NCBI GenBank assembly: GCA_024230695.1
Contig: JAAERC010000440.1
Location: 1-14,687 of the forward strand
From: Candidatus Zixiibacteriota bacterium
GTDB taxonomy: Bacteria > Zixibacteria > MSB-5A5 > GN15 > PGXB01
DNA length: 14,687 bases
Direction: 5' to 3'
Shown: one piece after another, positions 1-6,314 of the stretch
Numbering within the stretch: position 1 is the stretch's first letter
Layout: each line of letters starts with the position of its first letter
Made by a program: the position numbers and the translations under genes
The notes under the pieces: generated by a model
Databases searched by the model: none
Told to the model about the DNA's origin: nothing
What the model saw: only the letters and a program-made list of their open reading frames with translations

Positions 1-1
1 A

Positions 2-988
2 GTCGCAATTACCTTTCTTGCAATAATTGAGAATGAGGACAAAACTTCGGTATTAAATGATATTGTTAATCGTCTCAGAAAATTTCATGAAATGGCCCAG
101 ATAGAATATCTCTTAGGCTTTACCGAAATTGATTATTCATTGCTTATAAAACAACGATTGATAAGAGCTCAACTTGAATTGATCGACGCCAAACATGAGT
201 TATACATTTCAAGAGTCATCTTAAACAGCCTTTGGAACCGACCGTCCGATAACAAATTTATTCTGGATAGATCAGGTTTCGATAACAGCTCCATGGTCCG
301 ACTGATGCGTGGATTTGAGGTTTTTTCCAACGATGCCAAAACACAAAATCAATTAGAACAGTTTTTTATTGAATATGGCATAAACAATTCCAGGTCTCTT
401 AAATCAGATGAATATTCGATTGGTCTCTATCGCGACTTATTGGCTCAAAACAAAGGAAAACTATACCCCGAAATCAGCCTGCATGCCGGATATTCATATG
501 GAACTGAATTTGATCCGGGAATAAATGACCGCAAAGATTATTGGTATTTTGGCGGACTGATTAATTTCCCACTATATCTGGGCGGGACAAGAGGTAAAAC
601 CAATCGGATCATTCAATCCAAAATCGATGAATTATTATTCAGAAAAGATTCCCGGCGATTGGAACTAATGGGAGAAATTGTCTCTAAAGTCGATGATTTC
701 TATACCTACATCCAGACTCTCCCGATTTATTATGAATTGAAAAATCTATCTTTGACAAATCTCAAGGCCCAATCAGATAAGTATGGATTTAAACAGATAT
801 CATATAATACACTTTTACAATTAGAAAACAATCATTCCAAAAATGAAATAGGTCTTATAGAAAATAAATATGGTTTCTTCAAATCATATGTTGAACTTCT
901 GAATGTCATTGGGGAAAGTTATTTACCTCATAATTCATCCGAGGAAAAAGCTGTCTTCGACAGTATCTTAGACTACATGAGTAATTGA
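2..988 (+). CDS. TolC-family outer-membrane efflux protein, 3' part (5' end outside window)
   Basis: The frame is open from base 2, so the gene starts upstream; 328 residues are visible and the stop is TGA at 986-988. An in-frame ATG at 92 is internal. Long amphipathic helices of the outer-membrane efflux (OEP) family are followed by the typical hairpin strand: LYPEISLHAGYSYG, then a YWYFGGLINFPLYLGGTRG segment matching the family's 'GL.l..PLf.GG' signature, then another long helix ending in GESYL. TolC-type proteins form trimeric channels through the outer membrane and periplasm for type I secretion or RND/ABC efflux. The membrane-fusion and pump partners would be expected upstream, outside the window. 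The protein is unusually rich in Tyr, Asn and Ile. The family call is firm; the substrate cannot be inferred. Confidence 0.82.
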   Translation, partial: VAITFLAIIENEDKTSVLNDIVNRLRKFHEMAQIEYLLGFTEIDYSLLIKQRLIRAQLELIDAKHELYISRVILNSLWNRPSDNKFILDRSGFDNSSMVRLMRGFEVFSNDAKTQNQLEQFFIEYGINNSRSLKSDEYSIGLYRDLLAQNKGKLYPEISLHAGYSYGTEFDPGINDRKDYWYFGGLINFPLYLGGTRGKTNRIIQSKIDELLFRKDSRRLELMGEIVSKVDDFYTYIQTLPIYYELKNLSLTNLKAQSDKYGFKQISYNTLLQLENNHSKNEIGLIENKYGFFKSYVELLNVIGESYLPHNSSEEKAVFDSILDYMSN

Positions 989-1014
989 TCCAAATGAATC
1001 AAATATTGTATAAG
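985..1014 (+). promoter_or_regulatory. Possible sigma70-like promoter for the PAS-LuxR gene
   Basis: TTGATC (985-990) and TATAAG (1009-1014) are 18 bases apart, in the 77-base gap before the PAS-LuxR gene. The -35 box overlaps the TGA stop of the TolC-family gene. TTGAT (985-989) and ATCAA (998-1002) also form a short inverted repeat. The match is partial, and co-transcription with the upstream gene remains possible. Confidence 0.3.
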
Positions 1015-1065
1015 ATATATTATTCCGCTGATAAAACAGTTTGGTACCAGGAGCAAGTATAGAGT

Positions 1066-2433
1066 ATGCCGGCAAAAGAATCAAAAAATAAAACAACAAC
1101 CAGCAAAGCTCAAAAATCTGAAACGCCCTCAAAACATAAAAAAGAAAAAAGGGTAAAAAAAACAAAATCCAAATACGGTTCCTCAAAATCATCATCTTTA
1201 TTTTCATCAAATAAAGGAAAGAATCAAATATCAGAGGAACAACTAAGACTTTTATCTTCATTGATCATGCAGAGTACCGAGGGGATCGCGATGGTCGATT
1301 TAAAAGGTACTATTCAATTTATAAATCAAGCATTTGCAAAGATGCATGGATATACACCTAAAGAACTTATTGGAAAAAAACTGACCATCTTTCATAACTC
1401 GGATCAATTAAAATCTGTCCACAAAGCGAATAAAACCATAAAAGAAACCGGGGAGTTTGCTGGCGAGATATGGCATAAACATCGGGATGGATCGGTTTTT
1501 CCGACTTTCATGAACAATTCACTGCTTCGCGATGATTCTGGAAATCCATTGGGTATGATTGGGTCAATACGTGACATCACTCTCCAAAAACAAACTGAGA
1601 ACGCTCTCAGGGAAAGCGAAACACGATATCGACAATTAATTAATGGAGCAGGTAACCCGATTGTTCTTTTCGATCTTAATAACCGGGTACTTTTGATCAA
1701 TAATACTTCAGCCGAAAATTTTGGAAAAAAACCAGAGGATTTAATTGGAAAATCAATTTATGAGATATTACCGCAATTTGCTGATGAAATAGCCAAAAGA
1801 AATAAAATAATTATTGATACCGGAGAAGGTTTTGAAGTAGAAGATTATATAAAAATGCCAACAATCACTCGATGGTTCACCACCAACCTCCAGCCGGCAA
1901 GAGATGCCGACGGAAACATATATGGTGTCTTGGTTATTTCTAATGATATAACCAAATTAAAAACGAGTAAAGAAGAATTAAGAAAAACATCTGAAGAACT
2001 TATAATCAAACATGATGACCTTCATGAAAAAAATGTGACATTAAAACAAGTACTTAGTCATATTGAGGAAAGCCGTCGTGATTCTTTATTTAAAATCCGA
2101 AATGAAATGACTAAAGCCATAATACCCTTGGTTAAAAAGCTAAAAAACAAGCTGGGCAACTCATATTCAAAAGATATTGAAACACTGGAAATTTCTTTAA
2201 AAGCAATCCTCGCACAGGATCAGGATAGTTTCAAATTCAATTACAGTTCACTAACTACAAGAGAATCAGAAATATCTGACCTGATAAAAAAGGGGCTTTC
2301 ATCAAAAGAGATCTCGACAAAATTAAATATCTCTATCCCAACAGTTTTCAAACATCGTGAGCAAATCAGAAAAAAACTGGAGATAACAAATAAAAACATC
2401 AGCCTAGCAACATTTCTTCGCTCCCACATGTAA
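1066..2433 (+). CDS. Two-PAS sensor with C-terminal LuxR-type HTH (one-component transcriptional regulator)
   Basis: This is a 455-residue cytoplasmic protein. Residues 1-55 are a low-complexity Lys/Ser/Thr-rich tail. PAS1 covers about 60-172, with PAS S-box features (EGIAMVDLKGTIQFINQAF; GYTPKELIGK; GSIRDITLQK). PAS2 covers about 185-297 (NPIVLFDLNNRVLLINN; PEDLIGKSIYEILP; VISNDITKLK). A coiled coil follows at about 298-345. A GerE/LuxR DNA-binding domain lies at about 394-450 (LTTRESEISDLIKKGLSSKEI, recognition helix around NISIPTVFKHREQIRKKL). There is no kinase or receiver domain and no membrane segment, so it probably binds a small ligand or cofactor and acts directly on DNA. The AGGAG at 1049-1053 is 12 bases from the ATG, longer than ideal; a weak GAG lies closer. 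The ligand and target genes are unknown. Confidence 0.85.
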   Translation: MPAKESKNKTTTSKAQKSETPSKHKKEKRVKKTKSKYGSSKSSSLFSSNKGKNQISEEQLRLLSSLIMQSTEGIAMVDLKGTIQFINQAFAKMHGYTPKELIGKKLTIFHNSDQLKSVHKANKTIKETGEFAGEIWHKHRDGSVFPTFMNNSLLRDDSGNPLGMIGSIRDITLQKQTENALRESETRYRQLINGAGNPIVLFDLNNRVLLINNTSAENFGKKPEDLIGKSIYEILPQFADEIAKRNKIIIDTGEGFEVEDYIKMPTITRWFTTNLQPARDADGNIYGVLVISNDITKLKTSKEELRKTSEELIIKHDDLHEKNVTLKQVLSHIEESRRDSLFKIRNEMTKAIIPLVKKLKNKLGNSYSKDIETLEISLKAILAQDQDSFKFNYSSLTTRESEISDLIKKGLSSKEISTKLNISIPTVFKHREQIRKKLEITNKNISLATFLRSHM

Positions 2434-2716
2434 ATATACGTAGTCACATACGCAATATACTCCTATTGACGATTCTCTAAAAAAACGTTTCTTTTCCGAT
2501 AACGATAATGATAGGTCGAAGGTATTATACATTCGATTTATTGAAATTGGGTTCAAAGATAAAATCCGGCGGTGTAATGCCGCTTCAATTTAGAGTATTC
2601 AGCCCCACAGCTCTGATTGATTGATTATTTTGCATGTCTGACTTCATTGATTGACAACTTGAGCATCGCCGGATTATTTATTTTTTAACCCATAACAAAT
2701 CTGGAGAGTAAATAAA
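2434..2716. other. Intergenic region without a recognisable gene
   Basis: About 280 bases separate the PAS-LuxR gene from the ArsC-like cluster. The region holds a weak hairpin (GCGG / CCGC around 2569-2583) with no T-run, repeated TTGATTGA-type words around 2618-2656, and the candidate promoter listed next. No convincing ORF or structured RNA was seen on either strand. Confidence 0.5.
2651..2680 (+). promoter_or_regulatory. Candidate sigma70-like promoter for the ArsC-like gene
   Basis: A consensus -35 TTGACA (2651-2656) is followed after 18 bases by TATTTA (2675-2680). Transcription would start about 30 bases before the 10-codon leader ORF. The -35 is perfect; the -10 and the spacing are not ideal. 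Confidence 0.42.
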
Positions 2717-2749
2717 ATGCTCATTGTATCTGAAATATTGGGGGAGTAA
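2717..2749 (+). CDS. Possible 10-residue leader peptide (MLIVSEILGE)
   Basis: ATG at 2717 is preceded by a good ribosome-binding site (GGAGAG at 2703-2708, 8 bases away). The ORF ends with TAA at 2747-2749, whose last A is the first base of the next gene's ATG (TAATG overlap). The SD of the next gene, GGGGGAG (2740-2746), lies inside the last codons. This is what translational coupling looks like. No attenuator hairpin is evident, and the peptide has no run of a regulatory amino acid. It could be chance. Confidence 0.4.
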   Translation: MLIVSEILGE

Positions 2750-3123
2750 TGAAAAAAAGAGTAACACTATATTCAAATCCTGATGATATTGACTGCAAAA
2801 GTGTTGAGAAGTTTCTCAACGAACAGGATATTATTCTAAACGTACATGATGTAAAAAAACAGCCATTAGGCATCGAGCAAATCTCCAAGCTCCTCAGAAA
2901 TTTTGACATCAAGCATTTTTATAATTCCAATGGGCACTCCAAAGGCAAGAAAAAGACAACGGAAACAGAGACTGTGGACAGACAGACGATTTTGGGGAAT
3001 ATAGCAACAAATAATTCTTTACTGAAACTGCCAATAATTCTCTCTGGACGATTATTAACAGTTGGAAGCAATTGCAAACGCATTGGCATCATGCTTCAGA
3101 TAACCCCTGCCGAGGCACGCTAA
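2749..3123 (+). CDS. ArsC/Spx-like thioredoxin-fold protein with degenerate active site
   Basis: At 124 residues it has the length of the ArsC/Spx family. The start VTLYSNP and the end (NNSLLKLPIILSGRLLTVG at about 88-106) match the ArsC/Spx/YffB pattern of an N-terminal redox loop and a C-terminal 'sLikRPI..g' strand. The key residues have changed. Where ArsC and Spx have their first active Cys this protein has Asp13; only the second position of the CxxC is kept (DIDC, Cys16). The Arg of the RPI motif is Leu. It is therefore unlikely to be an arsenate reductase by the classical mechanism. A highly charged loop (KGKKKTTETETVDRQ) interrupts the middle. It could be a regulatory or glutathione-type protein; a glutaredoxin-like origin is the alternative. 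Its terminator is shared with the convergent HtrA-like gene. Confidence 0.6.
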   Translation: MKKRVTLYSNPDDIDCKSVEKFLNEQDIILNVHDVKKQPLGIEQISKLLRNFDIKHFYNSNGHSKGKKKTTETETVDRQTILGNIATNNSLLKLPIILSGRLLTVGSNCKRIGIMLQITPAEAR

Positions 3124-3134
3124 TTATTTTTTGA

Positions 3135-3158
3135 TATTCCATTGAAAGAAATGGAATA
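3135..3158. repeat. Perfect 9-bp inverted repeat downstream of the ArsC-like gene
   Basis: TATTCCATT (3135-3143) and AATGGAATA (3150-3158) enclose a 6-base loop, just before the main terminator. No T-run follows directly. It may be an mRNA 3'-end structure or simply an AT-rich palindrome. Confidence 0.4.
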
Positions 3159-3175
3159 AAGATTATTACTCTTTT

Positions 3176-3210
3176 AAAAAAAACCACCGGAGTTTTCCGG
3201 CGGTTTTTTT
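3176..3210. terminator. Bidirectional intrinsic terminator between convergent genes
   Basis: AAACCACCGGA (3181-3191) pairs with TCCGGCGGTTT (3196-3206) over 11 positions with one A.C mismatch and a GTTT loop. Seven T's (3204-3210) follow on the plus strand, and an A-run (3176-3183) gives a T-run on the minus strand. It can end both the plus-strand ArsC-like gene and the minus-strand HtrA pair. Confidence 0.88.
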
Positions 3211-3245
3211 ATTTATCATTTTAAATAACGGTTGACAAAAATATT

Positions 3246-4673
3246 TTACCAATCGGTCTTAATATTTACAAAAAGCGTTTTGTTATTGCGCCAGATAAAG
3301 AAAATTACTTCTTCCGGTTTTGTCTCTACAATATCAGATAACAGCTTCTGGGTTTCCTCAATATTGGTTACCTTGTTACCATCTATTGATTGAATAATAT
3401 CGCCGGGATGTAGCCCCCCAACAGATGCCCATCCCCCGTTCTCAATTTCCTTAACGACCACACCCTTAAATTTCTCTTGATCGAGATTGTAGAAAGAATA
3501 ATCGGCAAAAACCATATTACGAATTTTTATCTCAAAATTATTATCCTCAAAATCAGAGGCCTCACTCGGACTCAAAGGCGCTCTGGTCAAAGTAGCCGTA
3601 ATATTAAGAGTATCGACAGCACCATTCTGCCTTCGAAATATTTCAAAACTAACTTCGGTTTCGGCCGCAAATTCTAATATTTTACGTCGAAAAATTGGCA
3701 GGGTCTCCTCACTGTCAACCTCAATCGGATGACCATTAAGCTTCACAATAATATCGCCGGTTTCCAATCCGGCCTTATCAGCCGGAGAGCTTTCAACAAC
3801 TTCATTGACAATTATACCGCCTGCAATATTCAGCTTCCAGAATTCGGCAATATCAGTAGTTAACGCCTGAAGATGTATTCCCAGCCAACCGCGAGTGGCT
3901 TCCCCCTTTTTGGGTGGGTTCTTGAATAGCTTCATGATTTTGTCCAAATCGCCAATACCAAGTAAGGGCATAAAATCTTCAATGCTGGTAAATCCGCCAG
4001 AAGATGAACCAAACTCAGATTGACCCTGATTAGTTAACCTCGTCAGAATCCCAACCGCGTCTCCGGAGTTATCAAATATAACCGAGGCCGCTTCCAACTC
4101 ATTAAACCCAACCGTCAATACAAACTCTTCCGGCTCCTCGACCAAGGCCGAAACCATCCCAACATCAACTGCCAATGATGGTGTCACATAATTGGGAAGC
4201 AACATATAAACTGTCAGCATCTCCCCGATTTTAAAATCATTTCTTTTCTTTAATTTTAAATACTTAAATGTTTCTTTCTCTCCTGAAATAATTTTACAAA
4301 ACCCAAGTTTGGTAAATTGATCAATTCCAATAAACTCCGCCTGATAAACTCTTTCATCCATCAAAGTGATTTCAATTTTTTGCGGTTCAATATTCACTTC
4401 CATTCCCGACATAACCGAAAATGGATCGTCGGCATTTATTGGATTGCCATCAAAAATAATCAGACCTTCCGATGATACAATTGTTCCCAGCGTGCGATTT
4501 TTCATATCAGTTGATTGTGTTCCAAATGAGACTTCCACCTCAATATCAATTATCACCAAATATTCTGAGGCATCTTTTGAGATCGCCTTATAATCAAAAT
4601 CATAGGCCAAGATCGAGCTGCATGGGATAATCATCAATAAACTTAGAATCAGCAGTTTTTTATATTTAATCAT
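3246..4673 (-). CDS. Catalytically dead HtrA-like protein (pseudoprotease) with two PDZ domains
   Basis: The product has 475 residues. The N-terminus is a signal peptide (LLILSLLMIIPCSSILA, cleavage probably after residue 23). Residues about 30-235 align by eye with the trypsin-like domain of the neighbouring HtrA (LGTIVSSEGLIIFDG against VGSGVIFHPDGYVVTN). All three catalytic positions are lost: His becomes Asn77, Asp becomes Lys122, and the GNSGGP loop is replaced by ELEAAS near 194-197. PDZ1 lies at about 260-350 (GWLGIHLQAL; AGLETGDIIVKLNG) and PDZ2 at about 385-472 (GGLHPGDIIQSIDGNKV). Its ATG overlaps the TAA of the upstream active HtrA gene (TAATG), so the two are translationally coupled. 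By inference it is a periplasmic adaptor, chaperone or regulatory subunit for the active protease. The reading frame and domain order are intact, so it is not a pseudogene. Confidence 0.85.
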   Translation of the reverse strand: MIKYKKLLILSLLMIIPCSSILAYDFDYKAISKDASEYLVIIDIEVEVSFGTQSTDMKNRTLGTIVSSEGLIIFDGNPINADDPFSVMSGMEVNIEPQKIEITLMDERVYQAEFIGIDQFTKLGFCKIISGEKETFKYLKLKKRNDFKIGEMLTVYMLLPNYVTPSLAVDVGMVSALVEEPEEFVLTVGFNELEAASVIFDNSGDAVGILTRLTNQGQSEFGSSSGGFTSIEDFMPLLGIGDLDKIMKLFKNPPKKGEATRGWLGIHLQALTTDIAEFWKLNIAGGIIVNEVVESSPADKAGLETGDIIVKLNGHPIEVDSEETLPIFRRKILEFAAETEVSFEIFRRQNGAVDTLNITATLTRAPLSPSEASDFEDNNFEIKIRNMVFADYSFYNLDQEKFKGVVVKEIENGGWASVGGLHPGDIIQSIDGNKVTNIEETQKLLSDIVETKPEEVIFFIWRNNKTLFVNIKTDW

Positions 4674-6067
4674 TAATTCACCTCATTCTGCGATGTTTCA
4701 TCATGATCTACTTTAAGCAAAATATATCTTGTATTACCCGATGATTCAACAGTCAGAAGAATCCGATCGGTTTTTGCATCAGTCAATTCAATAAACATAT
4801 TATAAAATACCTGGAAATTATCTATATCTATTTCGTTGATCTCCTTGATAATATCTCCACGAATCAAATTCCCATCCGCCCCGGATCCAACTCTTTTAAC
4901 TCCGGCCACATATACGCCAAGAGTATCATCAAGTTGATTCTCAACAGCCATCTGCTTGGTTATTGCCTTAACGGTGAACCCCCACTCTTTGCACTCAAGA
5001 TCTTCGCCCATTATCTCACCAAGCTCATGCGTTAATACATTTAATGAAATGCTGTTTTCTCCCCGCTGCACCATCATTTTGATTTCAGATCCGATTGGAA
5101 AATCAGCAATTTCCTTATAAAAATCAGGTAGTTGCTCTTCAAAACGAGCCGAAACCGGATTGCCATTTAATTCAAGAATGATATCACCCGCTTCAAGCCC
5201 GGCTTCTTCCGCAGGCGAACGAGTATCAATTGATGCCACCAGCACCCCCTCATTACGTGTTGTTCCAAACCATCCTTCCAGATCTTGAAGCGCCTGACAC
5301 CGCACTCCTATCCAACTACGAAGGACCTTACCATTGTCAAGGATCTGACCAACAACTTCCTTGACAATATTAACCGGGATAGCAAACCCGATATTATTAG
5401 CAAAAACCGACGCCCGCGAATTTATCCCAATCACTTTCCCGCCAAGATCGACCAATGGGCCACCAGAATTTCCGGGATTAATAGCCGCGTCGGTCTGTAT
5501 CCAATTGTTATATTTTCCTGTCCTCTCGCCCGATGGTAGTCTTGTTTCGCCGGGGAAATAACGGTCGGTGGTGGAAATAACACCGCATGAAACCGAACGC
5601 GATAGCGCCAATGGCGATCCCATTGCCATAACATACTGACCCACCTGAACCGTATCGGAATCACCAAATTCGGCTATATTTAATTTCCCGTCATATTCAG
5701 ATAAATCCAATTTTATAATTGCCAGATCGGTCGATGGATCACCACCCACCAGCTCGGCCTTGACCTGTTCCTTATCACCAAGAGTACATACTATTCGCTC
5801 GGCCTTGCCGGCCACATGATAATTGGTGACAACATATCCATCAGGATGAAATATCACCCCTGATCCAACCACCGATTGCTTAACCATTTTTCCGGTCCGA
5901 AAATCAGTCACGACCGGTTGAATATGTACCAGAGCCGGCATAACTTTATTTCGAGCGTCAAATATCTTTTTTTGTAATGGCGGAAGGTCATTTCCAAAAA
6001 TGACCGACGCGTTGAACATAAAAACAAAAACTAATGAAACAATTAGAGCGATCTTGGCTTTTCTCAT
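4673..6067 (-). CDS. HtrA/DegP-family periplasmic serine endoprotease with two PDZ domains
   Basis: This HtrA-family protease should degrade or refold damaged envelope proteins in the periplasm. The chosen start at 6067 gives 464 residues beginning with a signal peptide (MRKAKIALIVSLVFVFMFN, cleavage about 25). It has TGAGG 7-8 bases upstream, whereas an in-frame ATG at 6160 would put a charged extension before the signal. The triad is complete: His84 (VTNYHV), Asp114 (STDLAIIKL) and Ser201 (NPGNSGGPL). PDZ1 lies at about 250-345 (SWIGVRCQAL; AGLEAGDIILELNG) and PDZ2 at about 360-455 (RGDIIKEINEIDI). It is the first gene of a two-gene operon; the last base of its stop is shared with the start of the pseudoprotease. 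The exact paralogue type (DegP, DegQ or DegS) cannot be told. Confidence 0.93.
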   Translation of the reverse strand: MRKAKIALIVSLVFVFMFNASVIFGNDLPPLQKKIFDARNKVMPALVHIQPVVTDFRTGKMVKQSVVGSGVIFHPDGYVVTNYHVAGKAERIVCTLGDKEQVKAELVGGDPSTDLAIIKLDLSEYDGKLNIAEFGDSDTVQVGQYVMAMGSPLALSRSVSCGVISTTDRYFPGETRLPSGERTGKYNNWIQTDAAINPGNSGGPLVDLGGKVIGINSRASVFANNIGFAIPVNIVKEVVGQILDNGKVLRSWIGVRCQALQDLEGWFGTTRNEGVLVASIDTRSPAEEAGLEAGDIILELNGNPVSARFEEQLPDFYKEIADFPIGSEIKMMVQRGENSISLNVLTHELGEIMGEDLECKEWGFTVKAITKQMAVENQLDDTLGVYVAGVKRVGSGADGNLIRGDIIKEINEIDIDNFQVFYNMFIELTDAKTDRILLTVESSGNTRYILLKVDHDETSQNEVN

Positions 6068-6131
6068 CTGGTACCTCAGGCTATATCTTTTTTTATCCTC
6101 GTTGTATATTCTTGTGACGAATATATCAAAG

Positions 6132-6160
6132 AGAATATGGAATTTTATTTTTCTCATCAA
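6132..6160 (-). promoter_or_regulatory. Candidate promoter for the HtrA operon
   Basis: On the minus strand TTGATG (6160-6155) and TATTCT (6137-6132) are 17 bases apart, about 58 bases before the chosen HtrA start. Spacing is ideal and the boxes are moderate. An extracytoplasmic-stress sigma factor might be used instead, but no consensus for one was recognised. Confidence 0.35.
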
Positions 6161-6233
6161 GTATTTTAACAGTTTCTCTGGTAAAAAAGTTCAACCTTTA
6201 TATCCGTTCCAAAACCCCTTTTTTTATAATAAC

Positions 6234-6262
6234 TTGACAGATTTCAGCTTCATCCGTATTAT
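6234..6262 (+). promoter_or_regulatory. Strong sigma70-like promoter for the FN3 lipoprotein
   Basis: A perfect -35 TTGACA (6234-6239), a 17-base spacer and TATTAT (6257-6262) give the best promoter match in the window. Transcription would start near 6269, leaving a leader of about 45 bases with GGGAG (6301-6305) 9 bases before the ATG. Confidence 0.7.
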
Positions 6263-6314
6263 TAATACACGTTCCCTCACCGCCTGCAATCTGTAATTTT
6301 GGGAGCCATATAGA

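Noticed and set aside
968..1261. Minus-strand frame that looks like a hydrophobic membrane protein
   Set aside because: It is antisense to the Lys-rich start of the PAS-LuxR gene; Lys codons read backwards give Phe and Leu. It has no SD and no family match.
2569..2583. Terminator for the PAS-LuxR gene
   Set aside because: The stem is only 4 bp and no T-run follows.
2749..3123. Calling the gene arsC (arsenate reductase)
   Set aside because: The catalytic Cys and the RPI Arg are both missing, and no arsenic-resistance neighbours are present.
6068..6160. Upstream extension of the HtrA start
   Set aside because: It would put a charged 31-residue stretch before a normal signal peptide. The ATG at 6067 has a fitting SD, and the extension overlaps the likely promoter.
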